Below are positions 42,671-55,551 of a stretch of DNA of 64,000 nucleotides, one piece after another (within the stretch, counting starts at the first letter, position 1; each line of letters opens with the position of its first letter). Source of the DNA: Whitmania pigra (Eukaryota > Annelida > Clitellata > Hirudinida > Haemopidae); the NCBI GenBank assembly GCA_021613335.1, contig JAJTWR010000362.1, forward strand, positions 427,001-491,000, written 5' to 3'. The notes under the pieces were generated by a model, which did not search any database, was not told where the DNA came from, and saw only the letters and a list, made by a program, of their open reading frames with translations. The translations under genes were made by a program, and so were the position numbers.

Positions 42671-44774
42671 CAATAATAATAATATTAATAATAACAATAT
42701 TATTAATGATAATGATAACTATATTGATTGCACCCTTAACAATAAATAGCATAGATAAACATAGATAATGAGCCATTTTAATACAATGGGTCTCTAAGAT
42801 CTCAACCCATTTGACAAACGAGATGTAACAATGCTAACCATTATTCAACTAAATATTAGATTACAAAATAAATAACTGACCAAATAACTGATATAAATGA
42901 TGCAACGAGCACAGCAACAACCATGATGCCAATAACTAGTGTGCCAATTATTGCCAAATTGGTTTTTTAAACGAGTTTTGGACCCAGTGGAATAACGCTT
43001 CATTGCTCGCCATCATCATTGGAGCGGAACGATTGACAGAATGGTTCAAGTACTGAGACAACAACAATAACAACAGTGATATGATGACTAAGAAATCAAT
43101 TGTAAACATTGTAATGTATTGTGTTTATAACAAGAAATATTATGGAAATAAAGGTGTCAATTTGAATTAGTTTTTCATTTTATAACTGTTAATAATATCG
43201 AAAAACATTAAAATGGCGAACAAGTATCGACAAATGAAATTGATTCTGTAAAGTAAATAATAATAGTAAAATAAATAATAATAATAATTACACCAGCAAC
43301 AGTTGCTGCAATTTCTTGAGTATTTGAAACAAAATAACCAACAACACCAACAACAAATAATGTTGCTAACGATAAACAAAATGATAATATGACGTTGAAA
43401 TCTCAAATGGAATCTTTGCGGGTGGACGCAAAAGCAGACGACTCTAAATGAGTGGCAGATGAGTTGAATCAAGTTTGTGATAAATAAACTTTAACCGCAT
43501 TTCCAAAACAATCCAAAAGATTTACAAATGCATTATTATTATTATTATTATCATGTAACCCTAGCAACAATGACAATAACTCAAAAAGTATAATTACGTA
43601 TTCACAGTAATGGAAAAGATCGCCAAAAATTAAAACTGAAATTGAGATCATAAATTAATACGAGGAAAGAAATTAGATAGAACAAATGACAAAACCTCCT
43701 TTGAACAAATTTTGTAAATCACGAAATAAAATCAAGAATTAAATAACAACACACCAGCACAATTAATACGAACGATAAATAATTGTAAACAAACAACTCC
43801 CTACCAAACGAGCGCAACTAGATCAACAACGGCAACGATAACATCAGATCGTCCAATGAGACGACGGAGATGAAAATCCCATATTCTAATTGGCCGAATC
43901 AAAAAATTTCCAATCGACCAAATAAGGTCAGCTTATAGTGATCATCTGACCAAACTCGAACACACTGCAGGCTGGAGATAGCTTTTTATAACAGATGTAA
44001 TGACATGTACGCTCCGTCAGTCAATAAATAGATTTGTCGATCGACCAATCAACCACAAAATAAAGGACGCAGTGAGGTCATCCGACATTCCATCCGTACG
44101 TTCTTCGTTCGTTCGTCCGTCGATACACGACTGCTGGAAACCAAACACTTTATTTGCAGTTTATTTGATGATTTGAGCACGAGTCCAAAGCGTCTGGAAG
44201 GATGCTCTATAAACCAGAGAAAGAGGAAAAGACAACAATACCAGGAAAGACAAATATCGAGTTAAAGAAATTAAAAACAAAATAAATCGTAAGCAGGAAT
44301 AGCACGAGTAGGACCTGACATCGGAGTCACAGTGAAGTGAGTTCTGCACGGAAACGTGGAAACAGAGTCGGAAGAGAATAATCATTGTTGGAGTGGTGGA
44401 ATGTCACGAGGAAGAGAGAAGCGACAGAATTAGGAATTATTTATTTTTACAACAGAGGCAGTTCTCCCGATGGACATGTAATGGTGCATGGAATTTAGGT
44501 CAAATAATTTGATTGGCTTTAGAAGTATGGAATGGTGCTGAATCTAGATCAAGTGATTTGATTGGCTGCAGAAATATGGAATGGTGCTGAATTTAGGTCA
44601 AATGATTTGATTATTTGATTGGATGTGGAGATGCCACTCTTTACTGACTAGCCTGATGAGATTTTGACAATGCAAACAGTAGTAATATAAAACAGGAGTT
44701 ATGACAGTGAAATCTGTTTGTTGATAATAATTACTCGATATGAGTATTTTTCTTCATTGGTTTCCAGATAAGAC
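41595..44774. other. Intergenic between mannosidase promoter and DAGL 3' end
   Basis: About 3.2 kb. Near 44480-44630 lies a ~50-bp element repeated three times (AATGGTGCTGAATTTAGGTC, then AAATGATTTGATT), at 44480, 44531 and 44580. An (AAT)n tract lies at 42632-42690. The open frames here (41887-42132 plus, 43167-43472 minus, 44161-44385 minus) are unsupported. Minus-strand AG acceptors occur 20-35 nt before the mannosidase ATG. Confidence 0.5.
44480..44630. repeat. Three ~50-bp tandem units 3' of DAGL
   Basis: Units start AATGGTG at 44480, 44531 and 44580 and share GAATTTAGGTCAAATGATTTG, with drift. They lie 150-300 bp beyond the DAGL stop codon, so they may fall within the 3' UTR or just downstream. 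Confidence 0.75.
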
Positions 44775-46752
44775 TCAAAAAATGTTGTGCGGGGGTTCAG
44801 CCACTTCCTCAGCTACCGAAAGACGGGTAGTCTTCGAATATGATTCGACGAAGCCGTGCGGGTAGCCCCGCCCAGCACACGAATAGTGACCAATCACGAG
44901 GTCGTAGACAAATTGCTCCTGAGCTTCTTCATAGTCATCATCACTGTCATGAAAAAATGTGTTGCTATCGACGACATCTTTCTCTTCAGGCAAACATCCT
45001 CTCTGATCCAAGGAAAGGTCAGATTTAGCAGGACTGGAGACATCTTTAGAAATGTTTTCTGGATTTTCGTATTTCCTCTCAAGTCTCGGAATGACCTTCG
45101 AATAGATTGGTTCGTGCTCAAAAAGTGAACTGGTTACCACAGGGAGAGCGATCGTCTCGAACTGTTGAGACATCCGCTGTTCCTTCTGGCCACTGGAATC
45201 CTTGTGAATCCCTTCATCTGCTGCTGATAGAAAAATTGTAGCTGCCTTTGCTCTGAGGTGCTCGCCAGAGGAGGGCGGGGAGAACACCATCAGATCAGAA
45301 TCGGCTTCTGCTTGGCCCTCAGGCTCCTCCCATTGGGGCTGCTTTTCCACGGGTGGGCTGGCATCCATGATGAGATCGTAGAGGCTGTCGGATTTGGGTG
45401 CCGCAACACGGTTGGACGGGCAGTCGGCTGGTTCGCCGATCTCGGCGTAGTAAGACTCCTTGCTGTGTGGGTCATGGCTGAGGAAGGCGCCAAAGTCTCT
45501 GAGATCTTTGGCTTGCTCTTCGTCACCTTTGACAGATCCTTGCTCCTGATTGGTCGACCTCGATCTCAAGGAACCAGTATTTGATTTCGATGTCAGCGAA
45601 GACTTCTTGATCCTCTCTGGCAAGTCCTTGTGACTCGAGGCAGTGTCAGCACTACCAGTGTCAATCCAGCCAGCAGAAAAAGGATGAATGGGTCCCAGAG
45701 GAGACTGCCTGATAGGATCGATTCGTGCCACGAGCCTCTGATAGGCAGCTCCCGACGAGAGCCTCTTTATGCTGTCCCCCCTGTGTCCGGGCATGCCGGC
45801 GACAAATCCGATCGGATAGCCGGAAGAGGATTGTTCTCCGCAACTGGCGAGGCTGGAACTCTCCGACAGAGCTTCCGGGCTAGCCAAGGGCGCGAACGCC
45901 CCCGTCCAGTTGTCGATGAGTATCGGTTGTCTTTTGTTGCTCTGATCGCCGGTGAGAAACTGGTTGGTGGCGGCCGTTCTGATTTTGGCAGGATTTGGTA
46001 TAACGGAGTCGCTAGTCATCGAGGCAAAATGGTTGGGGACATTTATGGTGTTGTAAAAACCCTCGGCAGTGGTGTGCTGGCCGGATGGACCACCGTTGGA
46101 GGAAAGTTGCTGTGGCATGATCCTAATTACTGCAAGGGGTTGATTGGTTCACTGGTAAGTCCGGATTGAGTTATTGTAAGATTTATGCAGAATAATTATT
46201 ATTAATAATATGACTTTTATTATTATAATATTATTTACCGAGTAACTCAAGTAATGATAAACGAAAATAAAAAACAATCCAAAACAAGACATGGACAAAG
46301 CAGATCAACCTCTGTTGGCAAATTCCGAAGGTCGCGATGACCTCATCTTGACCTTAGGAAACGTCTGGTTGTTAATCCTTTCATATGGACCGGGAACATC
46401 TAGTCCAAAATGGGGCTCAGAAACATTCCCAGTAAGGGTCATGGACTGGTTGAAGAATTCCTGAACAGAAGGGTGGGGTATCTCGGTAGGCCCCATGGAT
46501 AGGGTAGCCGGGGCGTACGTCGATTCGATGAGCTGTTCGCTGGTCGAGAAGTCTGAAACCGTGTTCTGAGAAGTGAGCGTTGTCTCGTTGTGGCTGGAAT
46601 TGGCTGAGATCATTGGTCGATGGTGACCTCTCTTGCCGCTCACCCCCTTCCTGACTGGCTTAGCTGGACTGATGTGGGTCAACACCTGAGAGCATGCGGG
46701 CAAAAGAATAAAAGAGGTTGTCGAGAAACTTGATAGCCACTTTCTAATGATC

Positions 46753-46789
<37 letters not shown>

Positions 46790-47380
46790 TGATGATGGTG
46801 ATTATGATGATGATAAAATACAAATAGATTTATGTATAAGTGTCATAAGCATCTGCTGTTTATTCAGAACTCATAGAGAATGTAGCAATTCCGCAATCTT
46901 TAAATCAATCGATCCAATGATCCATCCCTCCTATCGGTGCCTTTCCACAAACTGCCCAATCACCCATCCACCTCACCTTTTCTAGGGCATCCATGATGAG
47001 GAACGGACAGTGGTCGGAAATCATTTTCCTCGAGACGAGTATGTTCTTGAAGTCCTCATTCCTTGCCCAAACGGCCTGGAATACCGAGTGTCGCTTGCAC
47101 TGGGACATCCGGTTTGAGCAGCTGGAATAAGGGGTTGTTGACGAAGGTGATGATGATGATGGCAACGAATATGGGATTGATGATAACAGATGATAAGCTG
47201 GAATGGGATTGGAAACGATGAAACTACTGCTGGTGGTTACAGTGATAGAGATGATTACTTCCTTCGAAGTAATACATAATTATGTTTGTAATATTAGCCA
47301 TAATAATAATAATAATAGATCTGCCAATTTGCCATGTGATCATCATTGGATAGCCAACAATGATGGACGACTTCATCATT

Positions 47381-47411
<31 letters not shown>

Positions 47412-48157
47412 TCATCATCCTTCTCAGAATGTCCACCTGATCTTGGGTCGACTCCTGACGATGTGAACCACCTTCCCCGGGAGGTAAAGCCCCGTGCTTT
47501 TGTTGAAGAGTCCCCCCTCCCGTCCGAGGTGCTCCATGGTGGTCTGAGCGGTCGCTGGAGACTGGTGGTCCGGGCAGCAGGCAGAGGAGGGTCGCTGGGA
47601 GCAGAGAATTCTTAACTGGAATGGACGGGATATTTAGTTCAACGAGAGAGTAATAACAGAGCAGCAGAATAACGATTAATGATATATGATTAATAAAATA
47701 ATAATAATAATAATAATGCGACAAAAAATAATAATAAAGTGATTGACTAATTGCACAACTGGTTGACCTCTCACCTTGTGACTGTTGCATGACCTGAGGC
47801 ACGAGACAAGGCTCTGCCTGAAGGCTTCAATCTGATTACAGCTCAACCTTCAAATGGGTGTTGATGATGATGATGATGATGACGACAAAGATGATAAAAA
47901 TGATGGTGATGATCTTGCAATTAGTCACGATGATGATGATGACGATGATGAGCCAGATAGTAGTAACGATTTCAACAGCGGTGATGATGATGACGTGAAT
48001 CAAAACTTAAAAATTGAAACATCACCTCGGTACGACGTCCTTGCCGACGACGACACTGGTTATGAAGGACTGGGTCTCTCTGACGCACACGGCACTGAAG
48101 AAGATGATGATGATGATGATACCAACAACAGAAATAATAATAATAATAATAATAATG

Positions 48158-48190
<33 letters not shown>

Positions 48191-51100
48191 TAAATCATAA
48201 TAAGTGATGAAATCATGTGGGATGAGAGAAAATGAAACTCTACAATGTCATTCATGATAATTGAAGATCAGAACAAAAGGTGCCAAAGCCATCGGCTGGA
48301 ATTATGGTTATTAATGTTCTGTCGATTGTTGTTAATATTCGATGACGAGACTACAAACGCAAGAGCTTCACAGCAACAACTGCGTTTGCTATAATGATAA
48401 ACAATATTTTAACACAACGATGGAGTTGATTTCAAAATGTCATACTTAAAAATAGAGTTGGGCGGAGCATAGGCAAAGCAATGGAGATTGTGGTAGAACT
48501 GTTTCAAGAGGACGGCCAGGACGCAGGCCACACCCCCTGCCATAGATTGGCCAGTCACGATCAGTTCATAGCATTCGGTTCCTGACAACTGGTGGTGATA
48601 CAAATTTCAAAGAGAATCATATATATATATAATAATCATCATAATCATCATCAAAGTCATGATGATGATGATCATCATCATCATAATCATAATTGCCTGG
48701 TCACGACTGAGTGCCTGAAGAAGAAGGTTGTCGTTTCTCAACCTGGAATAGATCTTGTCTGCCAGCATGGCAAAGTACTGTGGAGGAAAAAATGAGCAAT
48801 GATGATTATGATGATGATTATGATGATGGTGATTATGATGATGATGATGATACCTTTTAAAGCAACCCCCCCATTTCTCAGCTGGGTTAAAAACACGTTG
48901 CCATTACCATGTGGCCCATAATTGACCCAAAGTCGTTGACAAAATGATGATGATGATGATAATGATTTCAATGATTGTTTACCAGAGGATGTCAACAAGT
49001 ATTAGAAAAGCATTGCAATGACGTCACTATCGACAGGTTATTGTTTTCACGATCATCATCATCATCATCATCAGACGCTCACCTCAGATACAGACCAATC
49101 GGGTCTCACGATCACGCATTGGGAGGTTGCCTTGTTGCTGCACATCTTTACAAATGCATCCTGATGATGATGATGAAAATTATGATAATTATCTTAGTTA
49201 TAGTTATGTTTTTATTACTATTTATTATTTATTATTTATTACTATGGTAAACAATCTTATAATGATTATCGACCATAGTCATAAACAGCCAATTTAATTT
49301 TAATCCTGTAATGTAACCAGGCTTGAACGAGGCATCTATTAATCCTAATTTTTTATCTTAATAACCAAAAAAAAGTGTCTGCAGCAGAACCTTGAGGCAG
49401 ATGGCGCTCCACACGCAGACGACGACGGCTTTGAACTCGTGATCCAGCCCTACGAGGAAGGACATTCCGTCGAGATCCGCATTCTGCAGAAATTCAGAGA
49501 GAGAGAGAGATTGGTGGTAAAATGTTGCTAATTAAATTAAATTAATGATGAACGTGATAAAAGATTACCCTGTTAGTCATGTGATGATATAACAACATAA
49601 AGTGATAAATAACATTGATAAATAATACGAAAAACCAAATAATTCAAAATCAGAAAAACTAAACATAGAGCAGGCTAAATAGACAAAGGCTATTAGATCC
49701 TTATGCAATTCATTAACCAGCATTACTTTACCAACCAATAAGCTACAGTACAGGAGTTCAAATTGCTTTTGACCAATCAGATTGGCCAGCTCTTTTTCTA
49801 CAGGTTCTGATTGGAGGGTTTGAATTCTATCAGAGTTCAGCCTTTTCGTATTTTTAACCCTTGACTTGTGGCAACAGGTGCACCTATAATGAGGTAAAAA
49901 TACCATCATCATCATCATCATCATCACCTCCACCATCATCATTATCATTACCTCCAACATCATCATCATCATCACCTCCACCATCATCATTATCATTACC
50001 TCCAACATCATCAGCAGCATTACCATGACGATGACAACTAACCCACAAAAACCCACCTTTTTACGCTGTCGCCATCACTCCTTCCCCTCATGAACTTTTT
50101 GAACACGGGCTCCTCATGAGCCTATGGGTGGCCAGTGGGTACTTCATGAACCTTACTACCCTCGAGTAAAACTCCACCGTGCCCTGGGACTTGAACCCGA
50201 GAAACCTCGTCGTCGAAGTTATGGGGGTACCGGACAGAAACTGGTACACCTCGTTGGAGGGCTGATCGCAGGGTGAAGGAAGGCAATTTATATAAGGACA
50301 TAATAAGGGCATACGACTAAATGTCATAGCAAATAATTTATTAAAATAAATAAAATAAGATTTTAATATTACCTTACAACATAATTTAAATAACAACAAC
50401 GATAATAATAAGTTGCAATGATCATTAAGAAACCTCGGCAATGGTCATGTCTTGGATTGACCTCTGCGACCTCTTGAATAGGACGAGGCCGGCGATGATG
50501 TCGCTCTGCACGAGGTCGAGGTCACTGAGTGCGAAGGATATGACCCTTTCCAGTTCACTGTAGGAGTTCTAATGAAAAGAAGTAAGTGGCTTTAGTGATG
50601 GTGATAATGATATGGTGATGATGATGACGACGACGACGATGATGATGATGACGAATCATGCTAACCCTTTTGGACGGCACAGAAAAACAGCATATCTCGT
50701 GAGAGCCATAGAACCTAAAGATATACCGCCACGATTATAATCACCAACACAACAGCATTTTATCAAAACATCACAATCATCATCACAATGACCGTCATCA
50801 TCATCATCATCCACACCATCGTCATCATCATCATCAACCTGTCTGTTTTCATGCCGGTAGTTACAAGCCAAAATAACACCAACTTCCTATCAATGTAGGC
50901 AGTCCTGTCGCCATCGTTGTTATTGGCAAAAGTCTGACCAATGAGACTGTTCGACATGGCTCCGCCCTTGCAAAGGGCCTCGTTGATGCTGCTATATATA
51001 CCACTACCATCCCCTCCACCCATGGAAGTCTTGCCAGCGGCCTTCTCGGAAGAAACGTCGTCGCCGGTCAGTGGATGAAATGAGCACGAAGAGTTGACCC

Positions 51101-52513
51101 CAGAGCACTTAAGCTTATCCCTGAGGGGAGGAGCCTTCCCAAACTGACCAATAACAACAAAGGTGACCAGCCAATTGAATAAGAGGAAGCCTGATGGATG
51201 GAAAGAATGATAAAGATGAAATTGAAATCACTGATTTAACAGTTCATGCCAGCCATCAATATAAATCACAGAAAGTAAAAAGTTATTTACTTCAGATCAA
51301 TCCAATTACAAATTCAAACACCAGACATTCCAAAGATTCATGAAAGTTTCATGATGAAACCATAAGACAACCATAAATCGTCAGTCCGCTAACAATTAAC
51401 CACTCCATCGGTTAACTAGAAGGTTAATTAATTACTCGATAACATGCTCACCGCCGATGATGCTCAGCACCATGGAACTCGGCTTACTATCACTGGAGAG
51501 AAACAGACGTACCATGCTCAAGATCTCCCAGAACAGCTCAATGCCCAGCAGGCCTGTGATGGTGGTGGTTATGATGATGGTGGTGATAACGGTGATGATG
51601 ATGGTGGCAATGGTGATGATGATGGCGACGAATGTGGCAATTATGATGAAGATGATGGTATTCGTGACAATTTCTTTTCATCACGCCATAATATCCTCAA
51701 AGTTAGATTCTTGTTCTCCTGAAATCGATAAATCCATGCCGAGACGAAAACAAAATCGATCAAAACATAGCATATTTACCGTCGCATGAGAAATGTCAAA
51801 ATAATGATAAGAAATGATAATAATGAAAAGCCACCAAACGTCTTCAAAACAACTATAAAAAAAAACAGCTTGGAAAAAAATTATAATTGATAAAGAGACT
51901 GTGAAGATATGGACTGATAATGACTATCTTGACTACGGCGACGATCGCGTGGCTGTGACAGAAACATTTACGTCACTGATGATGGCCATGACACTCACCT
52001 AGTCTAAGGTAGAGAAGTGTGGAAACACTCGATCTCATGTTTGTCTTCAGAGGTCCCCCTCTTCCACTGAATACTGCGATAACCACTTCCAAGACCAGAC
52101 TGGCTGGAAAGATGGCCATCAGCCCGATGACAAACCATCTCAGAGAAGTCGTCCAGTGGGATGAGTTGCTTGGTGTGTTCTCAGAAACGACCAGCATGTA
52201 GGCTAAGATTGTCGTCCTGGAGTAATTGAGAGATGTCGATTAATTTCCATGAAGTTTGCACTTGTTTTAGGGAATATAAAAACTCTCCATACAACTTTGC
52301 ACTATTACAATATTTGTTAGCAAGTCAAAAATTTGTTGCAAACAAATTTATAGTCATTCCATTTGGCATTTAGGTGCCTCTCATCACTACTTAGCAACGT
52401 TATATAATATTACGTAACCATATCAGATGGATGGCTGCCAAAATCGCTGCAGGGATTACCAGGTCATCCGAACCTAGTTTCCATCGCCTCTTAAACAGTA
52501 CAAGAGCAGGCAT
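44775..52513 (-). CDS. DAGLA: sn1-specific diacylglycerol lipase, DAGLA-like
   Basis: DAGLs are plasma-membrane serine lipases making 2-arachidonoylglycerol from diacylglycerol. The 18 exons (minus) are 52513-52419, 52216-51999, 51553-51452, 51190-50884, 50714-50666, 50568-50434, 50261-50107, 49883-49736, 49483-49391, 49160-49083, 48777-48697, 48588-48446, 48094-48026, 47847-47775, 47615-47437, 47121-46977, 46685-46310 and 46129-44775. Phases close for 1266 aa. The start MPALVLFKRRWKLGSDDLV, the N-terminal membrane helices and the LDLVQSDIIAGLVLF block are family marks. The triad candidates are Ser in ELIVTGQSMAGG, Asp in VVVGKDVVPR and His in LYLPGKVVHIV. A long Ser-rich tail resembles DAGLA and not DAGLB. 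Odd points: the elbow reads GQSMA where GxSxG is usual, the usual RGT loop reads CVWSAIC, exon 11 has a GC donor, and exon 7 a weak GTGTTC donor. Confidence 0.93.
48538..48552 (-). other. DAGL nucleophile elbow GQSMA
   Basis: Codons read Gly-Gln-Ser-Met-Ala-Gly, whereas human DAGLA and DAGLB have GHSLG followed by small residues. The serine is kept, but the second glycine of GxSxG is alanine. Alanine is small enough that activity may survive. Confidence 0.85.
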
Positions 52514-52922
52514 CTTATAAAATGTTTTAGATTATATTCAGACTAGCTCGGGCAATCAACTCCACCCCAAATTTTGTGATGCCATCTCCACATTATTTAC
52601 AGTTCGCAACCACTGCAAAGCAAAGCAATAACATACCAATCTGGGATTGAAAGCTGCAAATAATAGATGAATCTTTACGGTTAAATTTAATTTATATTGC
52701 TGCTTTAAATTGCTGGATTTTGCCAAATGTATTGATATCCTCTTTTGATGATTGAAAATCTTTTAAATTAAAAGAAAAAAACAAAAACAAATAAAATAAA
52801 CACAAATAAAAAATGTTTTTATAACAAATCTAATAAATTTTTATTCATTAACATATTCATCATATATTTCTATCATCATTTTAAGGTATGTTGTGGTGTT
52901 CGGGCTATCCTTGTAAATAAAG
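52514..52922. promoter_or_regulatory. Short divergent promoter region, DAGL / NDUFB4
   Basis: 409 bp separate the head-to-head ATGs, so both promoters must be compact or shared. No TATA box is evident. On both sides an AAG lies directly before the ATG (TTTTATAAG on the minus strand, AAATAAAG on the plus strand). Confidence 0.5.
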
Positions 52923-54044
52923 ATGGCCAGCGGTAGTGGGAGGCGCGCTTTCGACCCAAACAGCTTGTACGATGTCAGCAAGGATGAAATGCGACGCATC
53001 CAAGCTAGACGCGAATTACGTGATAATTTGAAAAAGGAATTTGAGTTCAAGCGTTCGAATCCCTTCAAACCTATGGGAGAACACTTGGTATGTGACCTTG
53101 GCTTGCTTGTGCTGTCTGCAGATAACCTTCATATTAGATTTGCTTTTGAGTTTCAAGAATGTTTTTTTTATTGCATTGTTTTTTCAGTCTGCGGAGTGAT
53201 TTTCAGCAGCTGAGTTATCGATGTGATTCAGTTACTGTTATAGTTAATTATTAGTTAATATCAGTTAAGTTCTATTGACTTCTACTAGCTATTAACCGTA
53301 GTTGAAAAGATGATTACAACAGAAATGTTAATAACTGATGCTGGTTGAATTACGTATGAAATGTTGCATTTAAGTATAGCATTGAATTTTTATTGGCATT
53401 AAATTTATTAAGGGGACTGACAATTTAGTGGTTTTTGTCTCCAGTTTGATCCAGGGTTGCAGAGGTTCCTTTCCATGAAGGTTTTCCATTACGAGATGTT
53501 CAAGCCGACGCCGAAGACGGCTGCAATCGGATTCGCCTTGTTCATCGTGCCTCTTGCGGCTCTGTACGGGATGATTACGTGGGAGAGGGTAGGTTTATTT
53601 GAAACCCTTGCTGACTATGCTTGCTGACTTTGGCCATGGGAACTGACAGTATTGATACTCTTTGAGTTATGATTACGAGCGATGTATGTGATGACCTCTG
53701 ATTAAGATGCTAGTTCAAAATCTAGCTCTTGTAGGGATTTTTGATTGTGCTGTTGATATTTTTCCAGTATCATTTATCGGTTTTGGTCGGAACCGGCGTT
53801 CAGGTTTTGAGCGCTTGTCATTTAGAATACGATCGAGCTGTGACAGCTTGTTTTATCCCACTTATTCCATGAAAGTCTTGCCGAAACATGCCTGTTTATC
53901 CTGATTGATTGTTGTTTCCGTTGGATGACTTGCTCTAAAATGGACATTTAAAATTCTTTATTTTTTTTATTTCAGAAAAGTTATTTGGGAAGAATCAGAA
54001 GAGGTGAAATTGCTTATAAGGACAGGTTCTACAAGTATGTCTGA
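52923..54044 (+). CDS. NDUFB4: NADH dehydrogenase 1 beta subcomplex subunit 4
   Basis: Accessory subunit of mitochondrial complex I (membrane-arm P module). Three exons, 52923-53087, 53445-53588 and 53976-54044, give 125 aa (human 129). Family traits: a charged DEMRRIQARRELRDNLKKEF helix, DPGLQRF, FKPTPKTAAIGF leading into one membrane helix, and a basic tail GRIRRGEIAYKDR. There is no cleavable presequence, as expected. Both introns are in phase 0. AATAAA occurs at about 54172. The family is poorly conserved, so I rely on the overall layout and the PTPK and YKDR blocks. Confidence 0.85.
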
Positions 54045-54932
54045 GCTCGATTCTCTCCAGCTGGGATGCTGCCAAATTTCATCCAAAGCTAAATTGAGAA
54101 CTTCGATGATTTGGAATTAAATGTTCTTGACTTTTCCTTAAAGTTAAGAGACTCCTAGGTGTCTGAAATTTAATAAAATAAAAATGGTTTCAAATGAGTC
54201 TTACTATTTTTGGTAGTGTTCAGTTTTTTTGCATGTAATGTGGAAGAGATAGAAGGTGATTGATTTGTGATTTGTCAAGTCAAGCTTCTTTTGATTGATA
54301 ATTTAAGTTCAACCAATTTTAAAGTGGAAAGCTTAATATCTGAAATTTCTCCTATCATCATCTGAAACATCTTTGCAAACTGTTGCAAACAACAAAAGTT
54401 GTGTTTGGGAGTTGTTAGTGATGGGTGATATACTTGCAGCAGCAATCCCAAAATGACCAGATACTGAATTTTTGTTATGGTTAACTAAAAGCAGGCAAAA
54501 ATGGGTTTCAGTGTTAAACTACATCTGCAGCCGTGTCGGCAGATAGATTGGCTCGATGAGCATCAGTTAGTGACCGTGGTTTCCTTATTTTATAATAATA
54601 ATAATTAATAATAATAATAATGGTTATATTAAATTAATAATGTTATCTCGTAAACAACCCAACATCAGTCGATGAACAACTAACACAACAAAATGCAGGT
54701 GGGTCCACGGTTATTATGGAGTAACTTTAGTCAAAACATCCAAAGTGTTTAAGGGCTTGTAATAAATTTAACAATGAAATTGTCTTAGATGTACAAATCT
54801 CTGACTGAACCTTTTATGGGTTTTTTCGAAATGGAAATTGAATTTTAATACCATCTGATAGTGATTTTTGATAGTTTGTGATTTTTCAGAATATCATTAA
54901 CAATCATTATATTATTTTTTGTTTACTTTCAT

Positions 54933-55109
54933 AAATCTGATTTGCTTGCCCACTCTTCAAAAGTATTAAAGGAATAATAATAATTAATATTATTTAATAA
55001 TATTTATTATTTTTTGTTTATTATTTAATAATATTTTTTATTATTATTAATATTAATATTACTATTATTCCTTTAATAATTTCAGGGGTGGGCAAGCAAA
55101 TCAGATTTT
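54933..55109. mobile_element. Fold-back (MITE-like) element
   Basis: The left arm from 54933 (AATCTGATTTGCTTGCCCAC, then TATTAAAGGAATAATA) is mirrored by the right arm ending near 55109 (TATTATTCCTTTAATAATTT, then GTGGGCAAGCAAATCAGATT). The arms are about 60 bp and imperfect, and the loop is itself AT-palindromic. There is no coding capacity. I could not identify a clear target-site duplication or assign a superfamily. Confidence 0.7.
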
Positions 55110-55326
55110 GAAAATTACTGACACCACAAATCGCTCAACATCTAAAATAAAATGACTTTCAATAGTATGCGAAGAAAAGGAATTTTTATACATTCTACTA
55201 CCTACTGTTTTAGTAAACATCGCATGTCGATGTTGGAAAAATAAGATATGCAATGAAGAATAACCTCAGCCGTTTGTAAAGTAGTTGATTGAATGATAAT
55301 CGATAGGACTGTTTGTCGGAAATATG

Positions 55327-55335
55327 TATAAAAGG
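55327..55335 (+). promoter_or_regulatory. TATA box of the modular secreted-protein gene
   Basis: TATAAAAGG, about 217 bp upstream of the probable start codon at 55552. It is the clearest TATA box in the window. A TATA promoter suits a tissue-specific, highly expressed secreted product. This is inference from position only. Confidence 0.5.
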
Positions 55336-55551
55336 CTTTACTCCAGCCCTTCTTATCAACTTACTTAATAGTTCCGACCTTAAGTTAAGATTTTATTCTG
55401 GATTTGAACAAGTTTTAATGTTAGATATTCTAGAATTTTCAACTTTTGATTTATTTGTTCTTTTATAATCATTTTCCTAGAAAGATCTTTGTCTACTCTG
55501 CATGCTTGTTGAAAAAAGTTTTTTTATCATTCAGCTATAAAAATAACAAAC

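Larger units (their letters stand above)
54045..55551. other. Intergenic between NDUFB4 and the modular gene
   Basis: Contains the NDUFB4 3' end with a poly(A) signal near 54172, a short AAT tract near 54594-54622, and the fold-back element at 54933-55109. The promoter of the modular gene follows, with TATAAAAGG at 55327-55335. No other exon is recognisable. Confidence 0.55.

Noticed and set aside
47854..48207. Asp/Asn-rich open frame on the plus strand
   Set aside because: It is a shadow of ATG/AAT repeats lying across minus-strand DAGL exons and introns.
50100..50120. Apparent frameshift and stop in DAGL after LMRSP
   Set aside because: A GTGTTC donor at 50106 joins in phase to the exon at 49883 (CTCCHKSR...), so no frameshift is needed.
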